Under the pieces are notes generated by a model that saw only the letters and a list, made by a program, of their open reading frames with translations, had not been told where the DNA came from and searched no databases. A stretch of 64,000 bases of DNA from Kineococcus rubinsiae (GTDB lineage: Bacteria > Actinomycetota > Actinomycetes > Actinomycetales > Kineococcaceae), in the NCBI RefSeq assembly GCF_011839805.1, contig NZ_VWPY01000007.1:81540-145539 (forward strand). The letters run 5' to 3'. A program made the translations under genes and the position numbers. Below are positions 53,011 to 61,531 of the stretch, one piece after another (position 1 is the first letter of the stretch; each line of letters starts with the position of its first letter).

Positions 53011-53864
53011 TGCAGATCGCCCTCGACACGTACATGTTCCGCGAGGTCCCGCTGCTGGAGCTCCCGGGCGTCGTCGCGGACCTCGGCTACGAGTGGATCG
53101 AGCTCTCGCCGCGCGAGGACGTGATCCCGTTCTTCCGCCACCCGCGCATCGACCTGGCCGGGGTGCGCGCGTTCCGCAAGGCGCTCGACGCGGCGGGGGT
53201 CGGGGTCTGCTCGACGCAGTTCGTGCAGCGCTGGTCCGGGCCGGGGGAGGACGAGCGCCGCGCGGCCGTGCGCAACGTGCGGCGCATCCTCGAGATCACC
53301 ACCGAGCTCGGTGTGCCCGTCGTGCAGTCGGAGTTCAACGGCCGCCCCGAGCTGCCCGAGGCGAGCGAGGCCCGGTTCCTGGACTCCTTCGACGAGCTCG
53401 CCCCGGCCTTCGAGGCCGCGGGGGTGGAGCTGCGCCTGGAGCCGCACCCCGACGACTTCGTCGAGGACGGCTTCCGGGCGGTGGACCTGGTCCGCGGGCT
53501 GGACCGGCCCTGGGTGGGTTTCGTGTACTGCCTCCCGCACACGTTCCACCAGGGTGGTGACGGCCCCGGGATCGTCCGCTACGCGGGGGACCTGCTGCGC
53601 CACGTCCACGTCGCGGACTCCTTCGACCCGCGCGGCTCCTCGGGCCTGCGCTACATCGTCAACCCGCCCGGGTCCACGGCCCGGGTCCACCAGCACCTCG
53701 ACCTCGGCGAGGGGGAGGTCGACGTCGACGGCATCTTCGCCGCGCTCGGCGAGATCGGCTTCGACGGCGCCCTGTGCTCGAGCGTCTTCGCGTGGGAGGA
53801 GCGGCGCGAGGAGTCCAGCCGCCTCATGCGCCGCCGCATCCAGGAGCTCGTCGACCGCTGGTGA
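53010..53864 (+). CDS. Sugar phosphate isomerase/epimerase family (IolH-like)
   Basis: A 284-residue xylose-isomerase-like TIM barrel (AP endonuclease 2 family). It begins [34 protein letters not shown] in part, with VVQSEFNGRPE, LRLEPHPDDFVEDGFRAVD, HVHVADSFDPRGSSGLRYI and GALCSSVFAWEE. IolH proteins at this position in iol clusters share the fold; the reaction is not established. ATG 53010 overlaps the iolG stop by one base (TGATG). Confidence 0.82.
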   Translation: MQIALDTYMFREVPLLELPGVVADLGYEWIELSPREDVIPFFRHPRIDLAGVRAFRKALDAAGVGVCSTQFVQRWSGPGEDERRAAVRNVRRILEITTELGVPVVQSEFNGRPELPEASEARFLDSFDELAPAFEAAGVELRLEPHPDDFVEDGFRAVDLVRGLDRPWVGFVYCLPHTFHQGGDGPGIVRYAGDLLRHVHVADSFDPRGSSGLRYIVNPPGSTARVHQHLDLGEGEVDVDGIFAALGEIGFDGALCSSVFAWEERREESSRLMRRRIQELVDRW

Positions 53865-53932
53865 CACCCCGGCACGGCCCGGCGCGGTGGGCGGGCCGTG
53901 TCAGCACGTCAGGACCAACTCCAGGAGGACCC

Positions 53933-54322
53933 GTGCCGCTGCTCCGCTTCGACCTCGTCGCCGGCCGCACCCCGCAGGCGCTGACCGCGCTCCTCGACGC
54001 CGCCCACGCGGCGGTCGTCGAGGCCTTCGACGTGCCGCCGGGGGACCGCTACCAGGTCGTGCACCAGCACCCGGCGGGCGAGCTCGTCGTGCACGACACG
54101 GGGCTGGGCATCGAGCGCACCGACGAGGTCGTCCTGCTCCAGGTGACCAGCCGCCCGCGCTCGCGGGAGCAGAAGGAGCGCTTCTACGCGCTGCTCGTCG
54201 AGAACCTGCGGCGCGACTGCGGCACCGCACCCTCCGACGTCGTCGTCTCCGTCGTCGAGAGCTCCGACGCCGACTGGTCCTTCGGCCACGGGCGCGCGCA
54301 GTTCCTCACCGGCGAGCTGTGA
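53933..54322 (+). CDS. Tautomerase family protein
   Basis: A 129-residue protein of the 4-oxalocrotonate tautomerase/MIF superfamily. After removal of the initiator Met it begins with Pro (MPLLRFDLVAGRTPQAL), the catalytic residue of the family, and has GDRYQVVHQHPAGELVV and LLQVTSRPRSREQKERFYALLVENLR in part. It probably enolises a keto acid; the substrate is unknown. GTG 53933 has AGGAGG 6 bases upstream. Downstream of the iolG-iolH unit, 68 bases away, so the two may or may not be one transcript. Confidence 0.83.
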   Translation: MPLLRFDLVAGRTPQALTALLDAAHAAVVEAFDVPPGDRYQVVHQHPAGELVVHDTGLGIERTDEVVLLQVTSRPRSREQKERFYALLVENLRRDCGTAPSDVVVSVVESSDADWSFGHGRAQFLTGEL

Positions 54323-54356
54323 CCCGGGGCGGGCCCGCCTGCGGCACAGTGGGCCC

Positions 54357-54650
54357 GTGATCGAGCACACCGTCTGCTTCACCCTCGTCCACCCCGAGGG
54401 CTCCCCGGCCGAGCAGGACTTCCTCACCGGGGGCCGCGAGGTCCTCACCGCCGTCCCGGGCGTGCAGGACTTCGCCGTCAGCCGCCAGGTCAGCCCGAAG
54501 AGCCCGTTCCGCTTCCGGTTCTCCATGCGCTTCGCCGACCAGGCCGCCTACCGCGCCTACGACGAGCACCCCGCGCACCGCGGCTTCGTCGAGCAGCGCT
54601 GGGCCGTCGAGGTCGCCGACTTCCAGGAGTTCGACTTCACCGCCTGGTGA
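54357..54650 (+). CDS. Dabb (stress-responsive A/B barrel) family protein
   Basis: A 97-residue Dabb-domain protein: IEHTVCFTLVHPEGSPAEQDFL, VPGVQDFAVSRQVSPKSPFRFRFSMRFADQ in part, YDEHPAHRGFVEQRWAVEVADFQEFDF in part. The family forms dimeric ferredoxin-like barrels of mostly unknown function, and some members cleave or protect small aromatic or polyketide substrates. GTG 54357 is 6 bases after CACAGT, consistent with a leaderless start. Confidence 0.82.
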   Translation: MIEHTVCFTLVHPEGSPAEQDFLTGGREVLTAVPGVQDFAVSRQVSPKSPFRFRFSMRFADQAAYRAYDEHPAHRGFVEQRWAVEVADFQEFDFTAW

Positions 54651-54718
54651 GTCGACCGCCTGGTGACGCCGCTGGTGGCCGCACCCGCACGTCGCGGGGA
54701 GTGGCCCCGGCCGTCGCC

Positions 54719-54748
54719 GTTGTGCGACGCTCGGCCTGCACGCACAAC
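54719..54748. repeat. 8-bp inverted repeat upstream of the glycine riboswitch
   Basis: GTTGTGCG (54719-54726) and CGCACAAC (54741-54748) are perfect reverse complements 14 bases apart. The element lies where the promoter of the riboswitch transcript should be and could be an operator or a small hairpin. The rest of 54651-54777 shows no gene. Confidence 0.6.
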
Positions 54749-54777
54749 AGAACAGCACCACCAGGCCGCATCCCCCG

Positions 54778-54947
54778 GGCGGGAGAGCCCCACCGCGCAC
54801 GCGGTGGGCACCGAAGGAGCAACCACCCCGGAACCTCTCAGGTCCACGGACCGCCACGGGCAGGCCGCTCTGGAGAGCAGGACCACGTCGTGGTCCGCAC
54901 CGACGGGCACCGCTGCGGCGGGAGCACCGGAGGCTCGACAGAGGGGG
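54778..54947 (+). ncRNA. Tandem glycine riboswitch (gcvT leader)
   Basis: First aptamer (about 54778-54860): GGCGGGAGAGCCC, GCACCGAAGGAGCAACC and CCTCTCAGG followed by GGACCGC, the conserved blocks of the glycine (gcvT) riboswitch. Linker and second aptamer (about 54865-54947): CTCTGGAGAGC, GGACCACGTCGTGGTCC as a small stem, GCACCGACGG, and GACAGAGGGG, the usual closing block. It is followed 49 bases later by gcvT, the classical target. Binding of glycine normally turns expression on; the second aptamer looks more degenerate than the first. Confidence 0.85.
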
Positions 54948-54996
54948 TCCCACGTGCGGTCGCACCCGGCGACGGCACGGTTCGAGAGGAGCCCCC

Positions 54997-56103
54997 GTGA
55001 GCCGCCCGTCCCCCCTGCACGAGGTCCACGCCGCCCTCGGCGCGACCTTCACCGACTTCGCGGGCTGGTCGATGCCCGTGCGCTACGCCTCCGACCTCGC
55101 CGAGCACCGCGCCGTGCGCGAGACGGCCGGCGTGTTCGACCTGTCCCACATGGGCGAGATCCGGGTCACCGGGCCCGCCGCGGGCGCCGCCCTGGACGCG
55201 GCCCTGGTCGGGACGCCGTCGGCGATGCCGCTGGGCCGGGCCGCCTACGGGATGCTCGTGGACACCGACGGCGGGATCCTCGACGACCTCGTGACGTACC
55301 GCCTGGGCGAGCAGGAGTTCCTGGTCATCGCCAACGCCTCCAACGTCGAGGTCGTGGCCACGGCCCTCACCGAGCGCGCCGCGGGCTTCGACGCCGTCGT
55401 GGCCGACGAGTCCGAGCAGCACGCCCTCGTGGCCGTGCAGGGCCCGGCGTCCGCGGCGATCCTCGCGCCGCTCGTCGACGTCGACCTCGCGGTGGTCCGC
55501 TACTACCGCTCGCAGCCCGCGACCCTGCGCACCGCAGGCGGTCCCGTCGACGTCCTGCTCGCCCGCACCGGGTACACGGGCGAGGACGGCTTCGAGGTGT
55601 TCACCGCGACCGGCGACGCCGTGGCCGCCTGGGAGGCGCTGCTCGGCGCCGGCCGCGAGCACGGCGCCGTCCCGGCCGGTCTGGCCTGCCGCGACACGCT
55701 GCGCCTGGAGGCCGGCATGCCGCTGTACGGGCACGAGCTGACCCGCGACCGCAACCCCTACGAGGCGCGGCTGGGGCGGGTGGTGAAGCTCGACGCCCCG
55801 GGCGACTTCACGGGCCGGGCGGCGCTGGAGGCGGCCGCCGCCGCCGAGCCCGTTGAGCTGCTGGTGGGCCTGCGGGGCAGCGGCCGGCGCGCGGGCCGGG
55901 AGGGCTACGCGGTCCTCGCGGGCGAGGACGTCGTGGGTCGCGTCACGAGCGGCGCGCTCTCCCCGACCCTCGGGTACCCCGTCGCCATGGCCTACGTCCG
56001 GGCGGACCTCGCGGTCGTCGGCACGGCGCTCGCCGTGGACGTGCGGGGCAGCGCGCAGCCCGTCGCGGTCGTCGAGCTGCCCTTCTACCGCCGGGCGCGC
56101 TGA
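54997..56103 (+). CDS. gcvT: Glycine cleavage system aminomethyltransferase (T protein)
   Basis: A 368-residue folate-dependent T protein that transfers the methylene group from H-protein-bound intermediate to tetrahydrofolate and releases ammonia. Evidence: FTDFAGWSMPVRYASDLAEHRAVRE in part, VFDLSHMGEIRVTGP, LVDTDGGILDDLVTYRL, LARTGYTGEDGFEVF (folate site), GLACRDTLRLEAGMPLYGHEL in part, GRVTSGALSPTLGYPVAMAYV. GTG 54997 follows GAGAGGAG. gcvH and gcvP are not adjacent. The glycine riboswitch precedes it, and sdaA follows after one base. Confidence 0.95.
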   Translation: MSRPSPLHEVHAALGATFTDFAGWSMPVRYASDLAEHRAVRETAGVFDLSHMGEIRVTGPAAGAALDAALVGTPSAMPLGRAAYGMLVDTDGGILDDLVTYRLGEQEFLVIANASNVEVVATALTERAAGFDAVVADESEQHALVAVQGPASAAILAPLVDVDLAVVRYYRSQPATLRTAGGPVDVLLARTGYTGEDGFEVFTATGDAVAAWEALLGAGREHGAVPAGLACRDTLRLEAGMPLYGHELTRDRNPYEARLGRVVKLDAPGDFTGRAALEAAAAAEPVELLVGLRGSGRRAGREGYAVLAGEDVVGRVTSGALSPTLGYPVAMAYVRADLAVVGTALAVDVRGSAQPVAVVELPFYRRAR

Positions 56104-56104
56104 C

Positions 56105-57505
56105 GTGGCCGTCAGCGTGTTCGACATGTTCTCGATCGGCATCGGCCCGTCGAGCTCGCACACCGTCGGCCCGCTGCGGGCGGCGTGCGCGTTCGCCGAG
56201 GGCCTCGAGGCCGGCGGGCTCCTGGAGCGCACCTCCCGCGTCGTCGTCGAGCTGTGGGGTTCGCTGGGCGCCACGGGGCGCGGGCACGGCAGCGACCGCG
56301 CCGTCCTGCTGGGGCTGCTCGGCCAGCACGCCGAGACGGTGGACATCGAGATCGTCCCGACCCTGTTGGAGACCGTGCGCGAGCGCGGGACGCTGGACCT
56401 GCTGGGCCGGCACCGCATCGGCTTCGACGTCGACGCGGACCTGGTGCTGATCGGGAACCGGGCGCTGCCGGACCACCCCAACGGGATGGTGTTCCGCGCG
56501 TTCGCCGCGGACGGGGCGCTGCTCGCCGAGCGGACCTCCTACTCCGTCGGGGGCGGGTTCGTCCGCGACCACCCGCTCGACGCCACCGCGCCCGTCGCCG
56601 AGGTGGGCGCGGAGCTGCCGCACCCCTTCCGCACGGGCGCGGAGCTCCTGCAGGCTTGCCGCACGACCGGGCTCGGCGTGGCGGACGTGGTGCGCCGCAA
56701 CGAGGAGCACGTCCGGCCGGCCGCCGACGTCGACGCCGGGCTGCTGCGCATCTTCGCCGCCATGGCGGCCTGCGTGGACCGTGGGCTCGTCTCGGGCGGG
56801 ACCCTGCCCGGCGGTCTCGGCGTGCGCCGCCGCGCCCCCGGCCTGCACGCCCAGCTGCTCGCCGAGGACGCCGACGCCGACTCGCCCGTGGACGCGCTGC
56901 GCGCCATGGACTGGGTGAGCCTGTTCGCGCTCGCGGTCAACGAGGAGAACGCCGCGGGCGGCCGGGTCGTCACCGCGCCCACCAACGGCGCCGCGGGCAT
57001 CGTCCCCGCCGTCCTGCACTTCTACCGCCGGTTCGTGCCCGGCGCCGACGACGCGGGCACGGTCCGCTTCCTGCTCGCCGCGGGCGGCCTGGGGATCGTG
57101 CTGAAGGAGACGGGCTCCATCTCGGGCGCCGAGGTCGGCTGCCAGGGGGAGGTCGGCTCCGCGAGCGCCATGGCCGCGGCCGGGCTGGCCGAGGTGCTGG
57201 GCGGGACGCCGGAGCAGGTGGAGAACGCCGCCGAGATCGCCATCGAGCACCACCTGGGCCTGACGTGCGACCCCGTCGGCGGGCTCGTGCAGATCCCCTG
57301 CATCGAGCGCAACGCCGTGGGCGCCACCACCGCGATCCACGCGGCCCGCACCGCGATGCGCGGCGACGGCGTGCACGTCGTCAGCCTCGACACGGTCATC
57401 CGCACGATGCGCCAGACCGGCGCGCACATGCGCTCGGAGTACAAGGAGACCTCGCGCGGCGGCCTCGCGCTGACCGTCGTCGGCGTCAACGTCCCGGAGT
57501 GCTGA
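56105..57505 (+). CDS. sdaA: L-serine ammonia-lyase (iron-sulfur type)
   Basis: A 466-residue [4Fe-4S] L-serine dehydratase that deaminates serine to pyruvate. N-terminal beta domain with [23 protein letters not shown]-terminal alpha domain with [15 protein letters not shown], the cluster Cys in [16 protein letters not shown] and in [19 protein letters not shown]. Length corresponds to the fused single-chain form. GTG 56105 starts one base after the gcvT stop, so glycine-responsive control from the riboswitch should extend to it. This links glycine cleavage, serine and pyruvate. Confidence 0.95.
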   Translation: MAVSVFDMFSIGIGPSSSHTVGPLRAACAFAEGLEAGGLLERTSRVVVELWGSLGATGRGHGSDRAVLLGLLGQHAETVDIEIVPTLLETVRERGTLDLLGRHRIGFDVDADLVLIGNRALPDHPNGMVFRAFAADGALLAERTSYSVGGGFVRDHPLDATAPVAEVGAELPHPFRTGAELLQACRTTGLGVADVVRRNEEHVRPAADVDAGLLRIFAAMAACVDRGLVSGGTLPGGLGVRRRAPGLHAQLLAEDADADSPVDALRAMDWVSLFALAVNEENAAGGRVVTAPTNGAAGIVPAVLHFYRRFVPGADDAGTVRFLLAAGGLGIVLKETGSISGAEVGCQGEVGSASAMAAAGLAEVLGGTPEQVENAAEIAIEHHLGLTCDPVGGLVQIPCIERNAVGATTAIHAARTAMRGDGVHVVSLDTVIRTMRQTGAHMRSEYKETSRGGLALTVVGVNVPEC

Positions 57506-57591
57506 CCGGCTGAGGCGCCGACCGCGCTTGCCGGTCCGGACGGCGCGGGTCCCGGACGGCGCGGGGCCCGGCGGTGGCGGACGATGGGGGC

Positions 57592-57996
57592 ATGCCCGCA
57601 CGACGCCGCACCGATCCCGTCGAGGGGCTCTCCGCCGCCCGCACCGCCCTGGAGACGATCTCGGCCGGCGGGAAGCCGCCGCGCCCCATGCTCGCCACCG
57701 GGGTCCGCTACGCCCTCGAGGAGCTGGCCGCGCGCTACCCGGGCGGCAGCGTCGAGGTCCGCGTGCCGCCCTTCGGTGCGGTGCAGGTCATCGAGGGCCC
57801 GCGGCACACCCGCGGCACGCCGCCCGCGGTCGTCGAGATGGACGCCGTGACGTGGCTCGAGGTGGCCAGCGGGCGGCTGGCGTTCGACGCCGCGCGCTCC
57901 GCGGGGCGGGTCCTGGCCAGCGGCAACCGCGCCGACCTCACCGACCTGCTGCCGGTGCTCGAGGCGGACGCCGCAGGACGTACGGTCGCAGGGTGA
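57592..57996 (+). CDS. Sterol carrier family (SCP2-like) protein
   Basis: A 134-residue small protein that I assign to the actinobacterial sterol-carrier-family. Features: [39 protein letters not shown] in part, [32 protein letters not shown] in part, and [32 protein letters not shown] in part, the last resembling an SCP2 hydrophobic pocket. No reaction is known. ATG 57592 is 6 bases after GACGAT (57580-57585), so it may be leaderless. The gene overlaps the following membrane protein gene and lies upstream of purF. Confidence 0.72.
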   Translation: MPARRRTDPVEGLSAARTALETISAGGKPPRPMLATGVRYALEELAARYPGGSVEVRVPPFGAVQVIEGPRHTRGTPPAVVEMDAVTWLEVASGRLAFDAARSAGRVLASGNRADLTDLLPVLEADAAGRTVAG

Positions 57997-58337
57997 GCGA
58001 CGCCGAGCACCGCCCCGCGCCCGACGACGAGGCCCTCGACGTCCCGCCGCCCGCACCCGCCGCCGGCGACGACCCCGCGGGGGAGGCCGAACCCGAGGCC
58101 GAGCCCGAGGGCACCGGCTTCGTGCAGGTCACCCGCCGCCGCGCGCCGCGCTACCGGGCCTTCGTGCTCACGGGCATCGGCGTCGCGGCCCTCGTCTCGC
58201 TCGTCACCGCGCTCGTCAGCTCACCCGCCGACGGGTACTCGCAGCGGCAGCTGTTCGGCTTCCTGCTCGTGTCCCTGGGCGTCTTCGGGGCCATCGTCGG
58301 GGGCCTCGTCGCGGTCCTCGTGGAGCGCCGCCGCTGA
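57993..58337 (+). CDS. Small membrane protein with acidic N-terminus
   Basis: A 114-residue protein: about 45 acidic, Pro/Ala/Glu-rich residues, then a basic stretch ([12 protein letters not shown]) and two membrane helices ([46 protein letters not shown] in part) with RRR at the end. No known function. GTG 57993 overlaps the sterol-carrier gene stop (GTGA), so both are co-translated. Similar small membrane proteins sit next to purF in other actinobacteria, by my recollection. Confidence 0.75.
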   Translation: MSDAEHRPAPDDEALDVPPPAPAAGDDPAGEAEPEAEPEGTGFVQVTRRRAPRYRAFVLTGIGVAALVSLVTALVSSPADGYSQRQLFGFLLVSLGVFGAIVGGLVAVLVERRR

Positions 58338-58394
58338 CCTCCGCACGGGTGGCGCCGGTCGGGCGCCCCGGCCGCGGTGTGACACACTCGGAAC

Positions 58395-59918
58395 GTGGCC
58401 CGCGGTGACGGACGTCTGAACCACGACCTGCTCCCCGGAGAGAAAGGACCTCAGGACGCTTGTGGCGTCTTCGGGGTCTGGGCTCCCGGTGAGGAAGTCT
58501 CCAAGCTCACGTTCTACGGCCTCTACGCCCTGCAGCACCGGGGCCAGGAGGCCGCGGGGATCGCGGTGAGCAACGGCGAGCAGATCCTGGTGTTCAAGGA
58601 CACCGGTCTGGTCTCCCAGGTGTTCGACGAGTCGGCGCTGGAGTCCCTGCAGGGGCACATCGCCGTCGGTCACACCCGCTACTCCACGACCGGCGGTGGT
58701 GGCTGGGAGAACGCGCAGCCCACTCTCGGCGCGACGGCCGGCGGCACGGTCGCCCTGGCGCACAACGGCAACCTCACCAACTCCTTCGCCCTGCGCGAGC
58801 TGCTCGCCGAGCGCTACCCCGAGCAGCCCGCGGGTTCGCCCGGCCGGCCCTCCGCGGGGGAGATCGCCCGCGGAAACACGACCGACACGGCGATCATCAC
58901 GGCGCTGTTCGCGGGCGACCCGGACCACACCCTCGAGGCGACCGCGAGCGAGGTGCTCCCGCACGTCGAGGGCGCCTTCAGCCTCGTCTTCATGGACGAG
59001 CACACGCTGTACGCGGCGCGCGACCGGCACGGCATCCGACCGCTCGTCCTGGGCCGCCTCGACCGCGGCTGGGTCGTGGCCAGCGAGACGGCCGCGCTCG
59101 ACATCGTCGGCGCGAGCCAGGTCCGCGAGATCGAGCCGGGCGAGCTCATCGCCATCGACGCGGACGGCCTGCGCTCCAGCCGCTTCGCCGAGGCCAAGCC
59201 CAAGGGCTGCGTCTTCGAGTACGTCTACCTGGCGCGTCCCGACACCACCATCAGCGGCCGCGTCGTGCACGAGGCCCGCGTCGAGATGGGCCGCACGCTG
59301 GCCCGCGAGCACCCCGTCGAGGCCGACCTGGTCATCCCGACGCCGGAGTCGGGCACCCCCGCCGCGATCGGCTACGCCGAGGCGTCCGGGATCCCCTACG
59401 GCCAGGGCCTGGTGAAGAACGCCTACGTCGGGCGCACGTTCATCCAGCCGAGCCAGACCATCCGGCAGCTGGGGATCCGGCTGAAGCTGAACCCGCTGAA
59501 GAACGTGGTGCACGGCAAGAAGCTGGTCGTGGTCGACGACTCGATCGTGCGCGGCAACACCCAGCGGGCCCTCATCCGGATGCTGCGGGAGGCCGGTGCG
59601 CTCGAGGTGCACGTGCGGATCTCCTCGCCACCGGTGACGTGGCCGTGCTTCTACGGCATCGACTTCGCGACGCGCGCCGAGCTCATCGCGACCGGCCTGG
59701 GCGTCGAGGACGTGCGCACGAGCATCGGCGCCGACTCCCTCGGCTACATCTCCCCCGAGGGGATGATCGAGGCGACCGAGCAGCCCGTCGAGAAGCTGTG
59801 CACGGCCTGCTTCAGCGGGACCTACCCGGTGCCGCTGCCCGACGTGGAGCGCCTCGGCCGGCACTCCCTGGACGCGCGGCGCATCCCGATCACGCCCGTC
59901 GCCTCCACCACGCGGTGA
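58395..59918 (+). CDS. purF: Amidophosphoribosyltransferase
   Basis: First committed enzyme of purine synthesis: makes phosphoribosylamine from PRPP and glutamine. The 507-residue protein carries a 22-residue propeptide removed to expose the N-terminal nucleophile Cys23 (DACGVFGVWAPGEEV). It shows QHRGQEAAGIAVSNG, HTRYSTTGGGGWENAQP, the PRPP loop VVVDDSIVRGNTQRALI and Cys ligands of an iron-sulfur cluster (KGCVFEYVY, WPCFYGID, LCTACFSGTYP). GTG 58395 lies 6 bases after CACACT within a GTGTGACACAC palindrome (58377-58387). Overlaps purM. Confidence 0.96.
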   Translation: MARGDGRLNHDLLPGEKGPQDACGVFGVWAPGEEVSKLTFYGLYALQHRGQEAAGIAVSNGEQILVFKDTGLVSQVFDESALESLQGHIAVGHTRYSTTGGGGWENAQPTLGATAGGTVALAHNGNLTNSFALRELLAERYPEQPAGSPGRPSAGEIARGNTTDTAIITALFAGDPDHTLEATASEVLPHVEGAFSLVFMDEHTLYAARDRHGIRPLVLGRLDRGWVVASETAALDIVGASQVREIEPGELIAIDADGLRSSRFAEAKPKGCVFEYVYLARPDTTISGRVVHEARVEMGRTLAREHPVEADLVIPTPESGTPAAIGYAEASGIPYGQGLVKNAYVGRTFIQPSQTIRQLGIRLKLNPLKNVVHGKKLVVVDDSIVRGNTQRALIRMLREAGALEVHVRISSPPVTWPCFYGIDFATRAELIATGLGVEDVRTSIGADSLGYISPEGMIEATEQPVEKLCTACFSGTYPVPLPDVERLGRHSLDARRIPITPVASTTR

Positions 59919-61030
59919 GCGCCCCCGTGAGCGGACGGCCCGCAGGCGGCACCACCTACGCCGACGCCGGCGTGGACGTGGTGGCCGGCGACCGCGCCGT
60001 GGAGCTGATGAAGGCGTCCGTGGCCCGGACGCACGGACCGCAGGTCGTGGGCGGCTTCGGCGGCTTCGCCGGGCTGTACGACGTGAGCGCCCTCAAGGCG
60101 TTCCGCCGGCCCCTGCTGGCCACGAGCACCGACGGCGTGGGCACCAAGGTCGCCGTCGCCCAGGCGCTCGACGTCCACGACACGATCGGCTTCGACCTGA
60201 TCGGCATGGTCGTCGACGACATCGTGGTCTGCGGCGCCACCCCGCTGTTCATGACGGACTACATCGCGTGCGGGCGGGTCGTGCCCGAGCGGATGGCCGC
60301 GATCGTGGCCGGCATCGCCCGGGCCTGCGAGGAGGCGGGCGTCGCGCTCGTCGGCGGCGAGACCGCCGAGCACCCCGGCCTGCTGGGCCCGGAGGAGTAC
60401 GACGTCGCCGGCGCGGTCACGGGGGCCGTCGAGGCCGACGAGCTGCTGGGCGCCGAGAAGGTCCGCGCGGGCGACGTGCTCGTCGCGATGGCGTCCTCGG
60501 GGCTGCACTCCAACGGCTACTCGCTCGTGCGCCGCGTCGTCGCCGACGCGGGCTGGTCCTACGAACGCCACGTCGAGGAGTTCGGCCGCACGCTGGGCGA
60601 GGAGCTCCTCGAGCCGACCCGGATCTACGCGAAGCCCGCGCTCGCGACCCTCGCCACCGGCGGGGTGCACGCCATGAGCCACGTGACCGGTGGGGGCCTG
60701 GCGGCCAACCTGGCCCGGTGCCTGCCCGTCGACGTGACCGCCGAGGTGGACCGCGGGACGTGGACGCCCGGCCCGGTCTTCTCGACCGTCCGGGACCTGG
60801 GGGGCGTGCCCGCGGCCGACCTGGAGCGCACGCTCAACCTCGGCGTGGGCATGGTGGCCGTCGTCGCCGCCGGGCAGGCCGCGGCGGTCGTGAGCAGCGT
60901 GGAGAGCGCCGGGATCCCGGCGTGGGTGTGCGGTGAGGTCCGGCCTCGCACGGAGGCGGACGGGTCGAGCAACGGCAAGGGTGTGTCAGGCGGCGTGACG
61001 CTCCTCCGGGGCCGTCACCAGGGGTGGTGA
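59915..61030 (+). CDS. purM: Phosphoribosylformylglycinamidine cyclo-ligase (AIR synthetase)
   Basis: A 371-residue AIR synthetase that closes the imidazole ring with ATP. Evidence: TTYADAGVDVVAGDRAVELMK, LLATSTDGVGTKVAVAQALD, GFDLIGMVVDDIVVCGATPLFMTDYIACG in part, LVGGETAEHPG, MASSGLHSNGYSLVRRVV and MSHVTGGGLAANLAR. GTG 59915 overlaps the purF stop (GTGA); an in-frame GTG at 59927 would shorten it by four residues. The last ~25 residues are a Ser/Gly-rich tail. Confidence 0.96.
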   Translation: MSAPVSGRPAGGTTYADAGVDVVAGDRAVELMKASVARTHGPQVVGGFGGFAGLYDVSALKAFRRPLLATSTDGVGTKVAVAQALDVHDTIGFDLIGMVVDDIVVCGATPLFMTDYIACGRVVPERMAAIVAGIARACEEAGVALVGGETAEHPGLLGPEEYDVAGAVTGAVEADELLGAEKVRAGDVLVAMASSGLHSNGYSLVRRVVADAGWSYERHVEEFGRTLGEELLEPTRIYAKPALATLATGGVHAMSHVTGGGLAANLARCLPVDVTAEVDRGTWTPGPVFSTVRDLGGVPAADLERTLNLGVGMVAVVAAGQAAAVVSSVESAGIPAWVCGEVRPRTEADGSSNGKGVSGGVTLLRGRHQGW

Positions 61031-61091
61031 CGGGCGAGGGAACGGCACGCCGACCGGCAAGCGTGACTGCTCGGATCAGGGAGACGCTGCG

Positions 61092-61337
61092 TCAAGCGCG
61101 GCGCTTCGTCGCCCAGTCCTCGTAGTCGTCCTCCGGAGGCTGGTACGAGTCCACGTACGGCTCGTCCTCCTCGACTTCCGGCTCCGGCACGACGGGGGCG
61201 GTGTTCCGCCCCGCCGGGCTGAAGCGGTCGGGCCCGTGCAGCTCGCGTTGCAACGCGTTGTAGTCGGTGTCGGGGCTGAAGTACTTCAGCTCCCGAGCGA
61301 CCTTCGTCTGCTTGGCCTTCTGACGGCCGCGCCCCAT
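61092..61337 (-). CDS. DUF3073 family protein
   Basis: An 81-residue actinobacterial protein of unknown function. The conserved N-terminus MGRGRQKAKQTKVARELKYFSP is diagnostic of DUF3073, followed by YNALQRELHG and an acidic tail (EVEEDEPYVDSYQPPEDDYEDW in part). It is basic at the front and acidic at the back, suggesting nucleic acid or ribosome contact, which is a guess. ATG 61337 has GAGGGGG upstream. Converges with purM. Confidence 0.9.
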   Translation of the reverse strand: MGRGRQKAKQTKVARELKYFSPDTDYNALQRELHGPDRFSPAGRNTAPVVPEPEVEEDEPYVDSYQPPEDDYEDWATKRRA

Positions 61338-61531
61338 GGCGTCGACCCCCTCGCGCGTCGGCCGGGGCAGGCTGAGCGTGCCCCGGAGCAGCTGTCATCT
61401 CTCCGTGGTCCCAAAGGTACATGTTCGCGGGAGCTTCCGGCATCCCGGTCGTGCGCGGGGGGTCGCGGGGGCACCCCGGACGCCCCGCGGGGTCACCCGT
61501 GCGGAGCAGCCGCGCGGGGAGGGTGTTGGCT

